DNA of 64,000 nucleotides from Blasia pusilla (Eukaryota > Marchantiophyta > Marchantiopsida > Blasiales), in NCBI GenBank assembly GCA_050084515.1, contig CM114274.1, forward strand, positions 36,270,001 through 36,334,000, read 5' to 3'. Position numbers and translations under genes: made by a program. Below the pieces are notes generated by a model. It was not told the origin of the DNA. It was given only the letters and a program-made list of their open reading frames with translations, and made no database searches. Shown piece by piece: positions 43,189-54,422 of this stretch (positions are counted from its first letter, which is position 1; the number at the start of each line of letters is the position of its first letter).

Positions 43189-46100
43189 TTACATTTCAGA
43201 ATCATGGGATTCCCTTGATTTGACTGGGTCATCTTTGGAATCTGCTGTGGCTTCTTCTTGTAGTGAGGAATCCTCGATCAGATCAGCTTCTACCAGATGT
43301 TCAAAAGGTGGGGCCTCTTTCCCCACTTCAACGTCACCCACCTCAAATGATGAACTGTCAGGGCTATCAGGGATGTTCGAAGTTTTGGCTTCTTCAGTCT
43401 CATTCTGCATAGTTTCGTTCACAGTTACTCTTGGTTCTGCTGAGCTGCCAGTAATTGCAGCCAAATTTGGTTTCCAGATCAAAACTTCATCAATAATATT
43501 TGATACCTTTTTCTGATACCTGCACACACATATCAACTAATTTATCTTGATTCCAAATCTGGTAAGACACAACTCAACATTCTCATTGCTCAGTGAGATG
43601 TGGGAGGGTTTCTATGTTCAGGCGCCGTACAGATTTCTTCTCTCTCTTGACTTGTGCAAGACTAGGCAAGGCAAAGCAAGGTTTACCACAACAATCTTAA
43701 ACCATACCACTCAACTTACTCCATGGATCGGTTTAGGAGCACAGTACCTGGCACGAGCTGCCTCATCAGGGGCATGGTTGAGGAGTACCCAAACGCTTGC
43801 CACTGTCAGTACTAGGAAAGCAAGTCTTGTGGTTTTCTTAGGTGGTGGATCATCATCTTTACTCTTCTCAGGCCAGAAGTGGAAGAGTTCTGTTAATGTA
43901 GCCTCTTCAGCAAGAATATTGGGGAAGAACCAGATACTCTTGCCCAACAAAATCCACATTGTTCCAAATATAGCCCAACGAACTGCAATCAACATTATCA
44001 TCCACCTCATAGTCAGGACAAACAAAACTAGCAAGATTGCAACTTCCAAACTATGATCATGGTTATCACTGAAAACAAGAGATCTCTAATGTGCTAAGGT
44101 TGGTTCCTGCAATTAGTTAAATAAATCCAGACAACTAGAAGCTTGTGTCAAGAGATCAACACCAGTACTTTTTGCAGCCTACAAGATGGTTGAGTACAGC
44201 ACAAATATCTTATTCTAACAGGATCTCACTGTTCTTGATATATGTTAGTTAAAGTTTGCTCACAACTTGTTTACTTCAGTTGTGGATTGGGTCTCTGCAA
44301 GCATTCAGAATTTGACTTAATCACCTGTTCAGACAGGACTAATAGGGAGCTCCAGATTATGCGCTAAATAAATCAATATTGTAAATAAATACAGCCTTCA
44401 GAAACCTTGCAAGTCTGTACTGAAATCCCTTCTAGCACTCGGAATAACTTAAAGAGGCCACAAAACACAACAGATGGACGGTGACCTAGGCAAGAACCCT
44501 TACCAAATAACACTCCAAAAATGAGGGCAAGGAATGTGAGGCAGAAATAGAGGACTGCCAACTTGCACCAGTTTGGGAATATGGGAAAAAGACAGCAGGC
44601 AAGCGTTACAATAGGAACTAAGAATGAAAGAATTGTTTGCCACAGAGGTCGACGCCTTTCAAAGGTCCAAGCATAAAATGCATCATCCTCGGAGAAGGAT
44701 TGATCCTGCATTGAATTGATGAGAAAAATGAGCAAGCTTCAGATGACACCTCGTGAAGATATCCCATACGGTGGTAAAATTACTGCTCAGCTTGAATTGA
44801 ACCTATTATCCAACTAACAAACATCCTAAGCCCTGACTAGTGAAGATCTACTCCTAAGTCTGTGATGCCAAAGCTGCTTTTAAATAACCATCTTAAATCT
44901 TTACTATGTCCACTGTATGTTGTACAACATTGACAAGAGTACATCTCAAATCCACAAAGAAAGTCCTCCATGACATTCACTTTTGCAAGGTCGTCGGTAA
45001 ACTAGTAAATGTTTTTAAAACAATCCAAATCTGGGATAGGAAATACCATACCGTGACAATTTCGACACGCCCAGGCCATTTTGAAAATTTCCTCTTGCCC
45101 GGGCGCACAGTTTTAACCACCCTATCACACCGCAGAATAAGTTTCCGTTTCAAGAGAAGATTCCCTATGGCCTCTTCATCGTTCTCAACTGGGCGTTCAC
45201 CTTCAAGGAGATTCTTGAGTTCAGGGTGTTTCTCAAGTACTGCCACAAAATCCTTCCCCCTAAAGTATTCCACTCGTGTTTCATGCAAGACAGCCCATCG
45301 TGATTCAAGCTCTTTGTGTTCTCTCAGTTTCTCTGCAAAGACTTTCGCGCGATCCACCTCTTTCGCTGCTGCCTGCAAAGAAAACGTGAAATTTTCTGTA
45401 GGACTATACAACAGGGTGATCCAATGTGGAACAGCAATAGAATTCTGAGTACAAAAAAATATTGATGGTTCTGATAAACACCGCTTTACCAACACTGGCG
45501 GATTCACCAGACTCAAGACAACATCCTCCAATTCATGCTTTTCAAGAAAGAAGACAAGAAGTTGACTTCCGTGGCAAAGTTCTGCCAGTCTACAATAATG
45601 ATATTGGACATATTTAGCTCTGTCCAGGATATGTACCCACTTCTCGTATATCTCTCCTTGCTAATTCCTGCAAGGAGTCTTTAGCTGAGCCATTAGAAGT
45701 GAGTTCAGCCTTTCCGGCTTCATTGCTCCCAGGCAGTCGAGGTAGTTATGGCATTAACCATGATGGCTGAGTTCAGGCTCTGCTGTCTCTCCACATGTTG
45801 CTCCCAATTGCACTTGACAGTAGATTTCTAACCAGTGCTCTTGCCTCGCCCTAGTGGTAAGGTGCTAAGAGAGGTAGTATGTGAAGGATTCAATACATCT
45901 GGCTCTAGCTAGCTTGGTCCTATTTGAATGTTTAAACAAATTCACTCATCGAAGAGCAAGGTATGCTGCAAAACTTCTACAGCAATAAGACCAACTACAC
46001 AAAGTTGCTAACTTACAGCGGGACAAGTGATGCCAAACAGAGCTGAATCATTTCAAAATTGCAAATTTCCAAAATGCTATCACTAGACCAATTCGTCCAG

Positions 46101-47905
46101 CCCAACTAGCCCAGATTTACTGCCCAAAGATGCTGCATTGGTGAGTCAGTTTTTAAATCCAAACCCATGTGATGTAGAGTGTGTTGTCCTTTTTCAGACA
46201 AATATTGATGGAAATTCACCTGTACATTGTGGTGGCCATCAAGAATGTTCACTACACTGTATGGTTTGACAGCCTGCGACAAGGGTTATGGAAGGCTGGA
46301 CTTGAGAGTAGAATTGCCCAGCAAGGTGGACAAGTTTACCAATGCTCAACCAGTCCAGGTCTGCTCAATAGCCAGCAGGATGGTGCTTTTGTGTCAGACA
46401 AGTTTACCAATGCTCAATGGCCAGCAGAGTGATGCTTGTGTCACACTAGAGTGACCAAAAGGAAACCTGGAAGGAGCTAAACAACCCCATGTCTTTCACC
46501 AAACTCAAGCATCACCTCTGGGCAATGAAGGTAAGTGTTTAAAGGTGGAGCAGGTGATATTCAGTGGTAAGAAGGAAAACCACAACAGACACTCGGATTT
46601 GAGAGACCAGGAGATCCCTAGAATGTTAAAACACTTACTCACACCCGGGTATCTCAAAGATTAAGTCATGGGATGCTCTCAACTACAAAACTGAAGAGAA
46701 AAACCGCATGACACAGGATAATCTATCGAGCTGGGTCCAGGAAGTATTTCTGGTGAAACCGGTACTTTTCCAGTATTTCGAAGTGTTGAAACATACTTCC
46801 CCCATCCTAACTGGCTTTTGACATAAAATTCAAAGGAACACCCTTTTACCCGGAAGTTTCAATACAGAAACGGGAATTCCTAGTTCTACCAGCCTAGCTC
46901 AATGCATAACCCTGATTCTCCCCCAAAATTGCTCTCAGATTGTCCAGATAGTTTCCAGGCATGAAATAGTTTTCAATTCACTACTGGGGCTCATGCCAGC
47001 AATTTACAGGAGAAAGAGCAACACTCCCTTCTCACTCTAGTGCCTTTAGCGCGATTCCCCAAGTACGGGAACCTAGATTCATTCCTGCCCAAACCTGCTG
47101 CATTGATTAGTGATATTTTTTTGGGTACTAATTCAGGTGGAGTAATTTGTAAAGAGATTCTTGGCTCACACACTTGGAAGATCAACATGCTATGAGAGAG
47201 TCAAGATATAGTTTATCGACCTGACTACTATACATGAGATTCATGCATGCATGAATGCTGGTGGGCCTAGAGTAGAAGGCCTGATCACCAAACGACAGCA
47301 ACCTTGAAGAGAAAAAAAAAATCTCGCAATTTTGGGCTAAGATGTGTTCAGACTTAACAAAATTCAGCTCTCTCGTTCTCTTTACGATGGAAGTAAGACT
47401 ACCTCGTTTATTTCAAACAATTTCGCCTGATAAAGACAATACTAAACTGACAAGAACTGAGGAATGCCTGCGGACCTTCACGGAAATAACTACGAAATAT
47501 GTATGAGAAGAGAAGCCTCGAGACACCAAAGTATGCCCTGAATAAGTTGGCTGCTTTCAGAGTCGCAATATCATCCCACAGAAAACACCCTAGGGGAATC
47601 CTGAGACAACCTTCACAGAGTTCTGGCGACGTAAATGCGCGAAAATTGCACAACGCTGCAAGAAACTACACGCCTACGATAAAACTCATCACCCCGGAAA
47701 TCGCCGAGACGCCGATTGTAAACAGAGTCAATTTCCCACGCTTCCAGCTATCTCGCTGCCGACTATACCAACAAGGCCGTGCCGAACAGGAAAGAGACCA
47801 TTTCCCTGGCGCAATCGGCACCGGAGAAGCCGGATGAGAACTGACCTTGGCACCGTGTCCTGCGACTCCATCCGCAGCACGATCGGATGTCTTCTTCTTG
47901 GCCAT
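43189..47905 (-). CDS. SEC62: SEC62, ER protein translocation component, 5 exons
   Basis: Exons on the minus strand: 47905-47846, 45372-45052, 44705-44504, 43982-43748, 43519-43189. They sum to 1149 nt, exactly 382 aa plus TAA. All introns are GT-AG with matching phase. SEC62 works with SEC63 at the SEC61 channel in post-translational import into the ER, and is an ER-phagy receptor in animals and plants. The cytosolic N-terminal domain has YFRGKDFVAVLEKHPELKN and LLLKRKLILRCDRVVKTVRP. Then come EDDAFYAWTFERRRPLWQTI, hydrophobic segments (LSFLVPIVTLACCLFPI; LAVLYFCLTFLALIFGVLF; a plant-typical third after KKTTRLAFLVL) and the plant signature APDEAARARYQKKVSNIIDE. The tail is acidic. Intron 1 is 2.47 kb. 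A decayed duplicate of exon 2 lies at 63.0-63.4 kb. Confidence 0.95.
45373..47845 (-). other. SEC62 intron 1 with duplicated sequence
   Basis: The long first intron. About 45373-46450 is homologous to 63360-64000 (shared AATGCTCAACCAGT near 46340/63922). A minus-strand open stretch at about 45530-45430 (KHELEDVVLSLVNPPVLVK) is echoed in the distal copy, so it may be an old exon or a conserved repeat. No independent gene called. Confidence 0.5.
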
Positions 47906-48439
47906 GAAAGATTCAAGCTCTCATCCAGAAGCCGCGCAGGAGAGGTGCAGAGTCACAGACCAGACTTCGCAGAACCGATCACCCCTTCCACACGACGAGA
48001 AGCAGCCGGCCTGCGAGTAAAAATAGCAGCAGTAACACTCAGCAGCGGCATGCATGCACACAAGTCGCGTATCTAGAAAAGAAGGAAAAAAATCGCACTC
48101 CTCTGCTCTGCTCGGCACTGCACGCTGTGATGCATGCGCAATCGAGAGTCGCTCCACGTCTTCAGGCTCGCGAATTCATGACCCTTGACTCGCTGAAATC
48201 GCCTGCGCTGCGACAGATTTCCAGACCGTTCGCTCCCTCCGCACTCACTGACACTCCCACCATTAGGAGGAGCTATCTCGTCCGTGCTGCCGTTGTAGTG
48301 TACGCGGTTCTCGGCGCCCACGTAGTACTCGTCATTAATATCGTAACTTATTCATACAAATGACTATATTACCATTTTGGAGAGTGCTCTTTTCATTTTC
48401 CCAATTCGGATTTGATTTTACATGATACTACTCTCGATA
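47906..48439. promoter_or_regulatory. presumed SEC62 promoter and 5' UTR region
   Basis: Upstream flank of the SEC62 ATG, more GC-rich than its surroundings up to about 48250. No specific box can be defended. Confidence 0.35.
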
Positions 48440-48683
48440 CTAGTAAGGTGTTTGTGCGATGCTCTGAAAGGAAAAAAAATATTGGTCGAGGTGTTCTTGT
48501 TAGTGTATAGTTTGTGAAAGAAAGGGACTAAAGATGTTGCACGCAAATTCCAATTTTTTTCTTGTTGTCGTAATTTATATAAAACATTTTCTTGATGCCT
48601 AGTTGTCATGTGTCACATAGAGAAATGTCATGTGTATGATTATGTTAGAGGTCCTTACATAATCATACATACTTTAATCCACA
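48440..48683 (-). mobile_element. Helitron-like non-autonomous copy, 3' end
   Basis: Minus-strand 3' terminus CTAG at 48440-48443 with the usual preceding GCATCGCAC-like stem, now degenerate. The body matches 54211-54360 (GATGTTG..C...AATTC, then ACATTTTCTTG). The 5' end is not seen before the next copy begins. Confidence 0.55.
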
Positions 48684-48881
48684 CTAGAGTGTTGCCCGTG
48701 CTATATATATGCACACGTGACATGAAACTTGGGAAAAAAGATATCTATCGATCTGTCTTCATTCATTGATTACATTTAATCCCCGTGTTGACACGTGTCA
48801 ACACCAAGAAAGCCTCCAGAGGACAGGTATCAATAGGAGGAAGAGGGATTCTCTAACCCCATCCTCCGTTAATAATATAGA
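48684..48881 (-). mobile_element. Helitron-like non-autonomous element
   Basis: On the minus strand it starts TCTATATTATTAACGG (TC terminus, 48881-48880) and ends GCACGGGCAACACTCTAG (CTAG at 48687-48684). It lies between A and T: the plus strand reads A|CTAG at the left and GA|T at the right. It is 198 bp with no coding capacity and no target duplication, as expected for Helitrons. Confidence 0.65.
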
Positions 48882-50197
48882 TTGTTTATGTTATTGGTGA
48901 GTTTAGTTTGTAGGGGATGCCTTCTTCTTTTTTTCATTATGGTATTGTGTCAACTTTGAAAATTAATGAATGAGTATATTTATATCAGTTTCGCGACAAA
49001 ACATTACCCTGACCTTGAATATCCTACTCATGAATATCATTGGATTTTAATTCTAACTAGTGTGGTTTTCGAGTTTAAGTAGTCTTAAGAAAGATTAGTG
49101 TGGTTCCTCGTAGTGTAAGGTAGAAAGTAGGGAAGTGGAGTAGCACAACAAGAAAATTTACACTGTATAACTTACTATGACACATACGCGTAATTTTGGA
49201 TTTTACATTCGATGTGACAAATAAAGCAAGGAGAGAGCTTCAACTTCATTTTGAGCTCATAGTTGTGGATAATGATAGAATTTTTTTTTAAAGTGAAGAG
49301 GAGTATCGACAAATCTTGAGAGAGGTTACCATAAGATCTTGACGAGATTAATATGTCATATTACTTCATATAACATGGTCATCCCATTTATCACGAACGC
49401 ATCTTAGGTCAAAACTCTATGACCTTAAATATAGAGAAGCACCAAATACCTAGTCAAATTCCAAGGTAGGTTGCAACCTCCTTGGAATCGATCTATTATG
49501 GCACTTGAGCTCTTCTCAAGTTCCACCTTGCGTTGTGTCTTGCGGATCCACATCGCTACACAATCCACATCTTTGGTCACATCTACACAACACACAACAC
49601 CGATCTTCCCAACACACACGTTGACTCACACTCACAAACAAAATATATCCACGAAATTACATCGAGACCACACAAAAAAATTAGAGTAAACAACCACCCA
49701 TATGACCAACTCCACTCTTAAATCTTCATCGGCTTATCGAGTCACATCCACCTTTTACTATGAGGAAATCTGGATCCTAGCATCCTCGTTCCTACTGTAT
49801 ATAAAGCAAGAGAGATTCTTCTAAGGCCCAACTTGAGAAAGATGGCTTGGGAAAGCGATCTGTCCCTCTCTTATAGCCTTGGGAAGAACCAAAAGGCTCC
49901 TCTCCCAAAAATAGTCTCCAACGGTAACCTACTTGCACAAGTTATCGAGGGACCATTAACTCGATCAACAAGTCACCTAACTAACTAAGACCAAAATAGG
50001 GAAATTGTCAGAAACGATGCTCCTCACGCAACAGACTTATCTCCAACTTCATCCGACATCTTAAGAAAAAGTTACATCCGAACAACCCATTGACCCTTTA
50101 TGTCGTCGACTTAGAAGAACTCTATATGTGGCTAACTCAGATGTAACAACTGTCGTGCATATACACAACGGTACACAATCCATATTGTTGGTCACAT
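48882..50197. other. repeat-derived intergenic sequence
   Basis: No gene. Bases about 49675-49860 match 55220-55395 at moderate similarity (ACCAACTCCACTC / ACCAATTCCACTC, then CATCGGC and ATGGCTTGG). This marks an undescribed dispersed repeat in direct orientation. Confidence 0.45.
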
Positions 50198-52521
50198 GTG
50201 TAGAAAACTGCTAAAGAAGTATAACTCGTGAGATACGACTCTCACACTCACACACAAGGTTGCACACGGAAAAAGTTTGTGGCCACGGACTTACGTCATT
50301 TCTCAATTATATAGCGTGGCCCCAACCCTAATCCTAACCATAGTCTTAAGTGAGACTAGTTGTGATTTACTAACCCTAGTAAGATAATCGCGCTTAACTG
50401 ACTAACCAAGATAAAAGCTCCTTATTTTGTGTGAATACCAATATAGTCGTTCGGATTTCCGATGAGTTTGACTATAACTCAATCTTCAATACTCCCCCTC
50501 AAACTCATATTCATATCTCTAATACCTAAATCATTTCTAAACATCTCAAACTTATCTTTAGACAATGTCTTTTTTAAAGATATCAACAAATTACTGATGT
50601 GTACCTATACTACTTAATCATTTAGCTTATGAGGTCATATGATTTAATGCACTATATTTGATGTACCTATTTCTACTCGAGTCTTCCTTAACCATTACTC
50701 CCATATGATAAGTCATGACCAAAAGGTGTTCTCTTTGTAAATGTTGTTGATCTTGATATTGCCCTTGTTGTTGTTACTCCACATAATTTTGTTGTTGTAA
50801 GGCTCCTATTCTCATATATGCCTTCTTCTTGAAGAAAAAATTTGCAGAGAAACTCTTTTTACCGCAAAATAATTGCAAGATCCAGGAACCTCTATTGTTG
50901 ACATGACTCCAACGGTTTTCACCATCACCACCTTATGATTGTGTCTAGTATTGGTTCGTAGTTGATTGAATGAAGTTATGTTGAGTGCCTCTACTTACAT
51001 ATGTTTGATATCCACCACGACCACAAAAGCTTCTACCAGAAGTTGTGCCTCTATTTGATCCATTATCTGCAATTTGCGTCTCTCTTGCATACTAGATGAG
51101 TTATCGCTGCCTACTAGGCGCATCGCCTCACTAATTAACAGTGGGACTAACACTTGAAAGGTTGGATACTTCTCTCATATAGAGAAAGAGGTCTCAAAAG
51201 ACTTGTAATCCTTTGAAACTCCTTAAAAGGTGATAAAAATCAAATCATCATCTTCTACTGTCACTCCAATGCTATTCAACTGATCAACAATATGTCTGAT
51301 ATTCAAAACATAGTCATTGTTGTTTTGCGATCATTTCCTCACTTCGTTTAATTGTTGTTTCAATAGAAGCTTTTTGGCCTTGGTAGATGTTTGGAACAGA
51401 TTTTCCAATGCATCCCGGGACTCCTTTCAAATATCAACATCTTAAATGTGACCAATAATTGGCGAACTAATCGTTATTGAAATGTAGTGGATTATTTGCC
51501 TTACGCGTTTGTTCCAAGTGCGAACATTCAAGTCTATTGAGTTACACTTCTATTTTGGCCTCATTACCTGTAACAAGATCCCATAGTCCTTGATCCCTGT
51601 GAAATTTTTTCATGCAAAACTTCCATACATTGTAATTTTGCTTATCGATCTAGCTTCTTGCGTATGATTGCTCTAAGGAATACTCCATAAAGAATGATTA
51701 TACTCACAAAAACGTAATTTCAGACTCTCTACTACTCCAATTGAAGCATAAACCACTCGTCAAGAGAAACTTACTTGAAATTTTCCAAAATTGATCAACG
51801 ATGTGGAAAAACTAGTCAAAATTGGCCTATAAAGAGCAAATTGCACAATTTTTCTTCATTGATTGCACTTTCCTACATTGAAATTGCCATTGCAAGAGCT
51901 CCGAATATCAGAATGAAGCCATTTTGGATGTGTTGGAAAGCTCTCAACAAGCTCTTCAAGACGGTCATTACCAATCTTCGGCATCGCTCTAATCGATGTG
52001 GACCCAAATTGCTAAATTGACGAGGAAAGCCCTAAAAATGCCTGCAAAGTTTTGTCATCGTCAAAGCTCCACCTGAAATCTTCTGTCGCGGAGCTCTCAA
52101 TGAAGTTTTTCTTTTCCCAAATTGGGAAAAGAAATTGTGCCTTCTCTTGCCTCTCTTCTCTCCTCAAACACCAAGAATTTCAATTAATGTTCTTTTATCG
52201 CTCTGACATTATGTAGAAAATTTCTAAAGAAGCATAGGTGGTGGGATACGACTCTCACTCTCATACACGACCATGCAGAAAAAAAATTTGCAATGAGAAA
52301 ATAAGTGGAAGTTTATCCCCTCCTCAATTATGTAGGTTATGTACAAGTAACCCTAACCCTAATCCTAACCATAGTCTTGAGCTAGACTAACTATGATTAA
52401 CTAACCCTAGTTAAGATACTGACGCTTTACTGACTAACCAAGATTAAGTTTTCCTACTTTGTTTCAGTACCAAAGGTAGTAGTTTGAATCTTTGATGAGT
52501 TTGACTATAACTCAATCTTCA
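50198..52521 (-). mobile_element. gag-only Ty1/copia-like element
   Basis: LTRs are 52212-52521 (5') and 50198-50488 (3'), both reading TGAAGATTGAGTTATAGTCA at the 5' end and TTTTCTACA at the 3' end on the minus strand. Directly inside the 3' LTR the minus strand reads GAGTTTGAGGGGGAGTAT, a classic polypurine tract. Just inside the 5' LTR is AATGTCAGAGC, a decayed initiator tRNA-Met primer site. The 1.7-kb interior encodes only a degraded gag: NYNVWKFCMKKF..GLWDLV near 51600, then KKLLLKQQLNEVRK, NDYVLNIRHIVDQLNSIGVT and FETSFSIREKYPT near 51400-51180. There is no protease, integrase or RT, so it was non-autonomous or internally deleted. No TSD found. Confidence 0.8.
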
Positions 52522-52630
52522 ATAGATGATGCCTAGTCGATGAGTAGTGCCCATATGTAAGGTTGATGCGTTGATGTCACGAGGAGGTAGCTAGAGAGAC
52601 CATTCATATGCCAATCCAAGTGAAACCAAT
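52522..52630. other. junction between copia relic and gypsy relic
   Basis: Short unassigned sequence. Confidence 0.3.
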
Positions 52631-53020
52631 ATCAACCATATTTTTGGAGGAGCCACTATGGTGAGGCAGACTCCCTTGTTTTCCACCATGGTGACTATGG
52701 GAGTTAGACCAATGGATGTGTTTCAACTCGCCAACATGTTGTGTAAGCGTGGAGAGGTGACTATCTCTCGTTTGGAGGTGGTTTTCGAGGAGGTGATGGA
52801 CATGCCTTTGGAGCATGTGCTCAGGGCGTTCTTCACTCAATCATGGAAGGTTGTGGCGGCAAAGTTGGTACATATGTCAAGCAGACCAACGATAAAGCGA
52901 GCCATGATGATACTTGATGTGGTGATATTGGAAAATCAAGTAGGAGTGTTTTGCTTGGTTAGTCCTACAGATACAATCTATCGCCAGCAACGCGCCCTAC
53001 TTGATTCAGGTGCGCAAACC
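52631..53020 (+). pseudogene. gag-protease relic of the methyltransferase gypsy family
   Basis: The frame from 52658 reads VFQLANMLCKRGEVTISRLE, then VAAKLVHM, VFCLVSPTDTIYRQQRALLDSGAQTN. The inner element at 20.9-21.3 kb reads VFQLAATLCERGGVTATRVE, WQAAK(stop), LVSPTGHVYRPDRVLLDSGAQP at matching positions. It is the same family but clearly diverged, and it is open across the Gag-Pro junction where the 21-kb copy has TAG. Homology ends right after the catalytic DSGA. Downstream sequence to about 53.35 kb is not recognisable as methyltransferase or RT, so this fragment is truncated on both sides. Confidence 0.8.
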
Positions 53021-53371
53021 AACCTCGAAGTAGACCACATAGTCCTGACTCATTAAGTACTCCCAACTCAATCATGTCTAAACTTCAACCTCGCCCGACT
53101 CTCAAGGTAGTGAGTCGCTCAACCATGATAGTCCAACCACGTAACCTCGTAGTCTACCTACCACGGCTACCCGACTCCCTACAGTTCTTCCAACTTTCCA
53201 ACATACACTTCAATTTCTCTTCTTCCCTAACCTGCTTCTACCGCTCCTCTCTATTGGACCCCAAGTGCTCTAACAATGTCTACATCGTCCTCTTGTTGCA
53301 GCTCCAGCCGCACCTACAATCTCACCTCTCTCATACTACAGCTTTGTGAAAACTTGTTCCAACTATACACA
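53021..53371. other. intergenic, nothing recognised
   Basis: Pyrimidine-rich stretch with open frames but no motif. Confidence 0.3.
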
Positions 53372-54210
53372 CTAGCAAGGTGCCCGTGCAATGCACAAGA
53401 ATAACTTTTTTTTGAAGAGCTGGTGTATAACCCGTGAAGGGAAAAAATTAATGATGTTGTATATAAATTCAAAATTTTTTCTCATTGCTCGTAGTATGTG
53501 AAACATTTTCTTGCTGCCCACTTGTCACGTGTGTCGTGCGCATACACATCGCTGTCATCGAGCACACACACAAACACACACGATCCCATGCTAACTCATG
53601 GCATCCATACACAGAGGCGAGAAGTACCAAAATATCTCCAATAAAGTAAGATCCAATCTCTCTCTACACCATCTCACACCATAGCTCTCAAAGGTGTGCA
53701 CTCTCTCTCATGTCAAACTAAACCCACTCTCCTAATGAGAGGCTTGGGTTACACTCACAAGGCAAGGGACCATAGCTCTGACGCCTTATGCCAAGAGGTT
53801 CAACAAAGAGAGAATGAGCTCTCAAGCTCTCTCTCTCTTGGAGGTATATCCCCTTCCCTCTCCCAAGCCCTCTCAACGATAACCTATGCTCGCAGGTCAC
53901 CTCCTTGGCTCGGGTCAAGGGCCACTTTCCAAAGTGGAAAGTCAACTATCCCCAACATGGAAACTTACTCGAAAGAGTAAGTTTCTCTATATGGCTCCAA
54001 ATGAGCCGAAACGAAGGGGAAATCTACTCTCTCAGGTTTCCCGAGGCCTCAACCGGGTCTGTCCTCCACTACTCGTGCCTCCCGGGTCTGTCCTCCACTA
54101 CTCGTGCAGACGCTCTGCTAGATCCCACCAATCTATCCTAACAGTCGTGACACGTGTCAAGCCCAGAGGTGTTTGCAAATCAAGAAGGCACTCTCCCATA
54201 GTAAAATAGA
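53372..54210 (-). mobile_element. Helitron-like non-autonomous element, 0.84 kb
   Basis: Plus strand A|CTAG at 53371-53375 followed by CAAGGTGCCCGTGCAATGCAC, i.e. on the minus strand a GTGCATTGCAC-type stem just before CTAG. The opposite end, AATAGA|T at 54205-54211, is TC-type on the minus strand. Contains the CA-rich segment shared with 588-660 and an internal duplication of GGGTCTGTCCTCCACTACTC (54055 and 54083). No Rep/helicase coding. Confidence 0.6.
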
Positions 54211-54422
54211 TAATGTGTCTGTGCGATGCACGGGAAATAAAAGAATGTTTGAAGAGCTAATGTATAGCCCGTGAAGGAAAGAGATTAATGATGTTGTACA
54301 TAAATTCAAATTATTTTCTTGATGCCCGTAGCATGTGAAACATTTTCTTGCTGCCCAATTGTCATGTGTCAAGCCGAGAGGTGTTTGTAAATCAAGAAGG
54401 CACTCTCCTATAATAATATAGA
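54211..54422 (-). mobile_element. Helitron-like short copy, tandem to the previous one
   Basis: Repeats the termini of its neighbour: TGTGCGATGCACGGG near 54220, the GTGAAACATTTTCTTGCTGCC body, and TCTATATTATTATAGGAGAG (minus strand) at the 5' end, 54422-54403. It is 212 bp. The CTAG tetranucleotide is mutated. Head-to-tail pairing is a known Helitron habit. Confidence 0.6.

Noticed and set aside
50315-50335. Telomere-like CCCTAA/CCTAATCC runs here and at 52350-52372
   Set aside because: Both lie at the same position in the two LTRs of one copia element, with only two to three imperfect units. They are LTR sequence, not an interstitial telomere.
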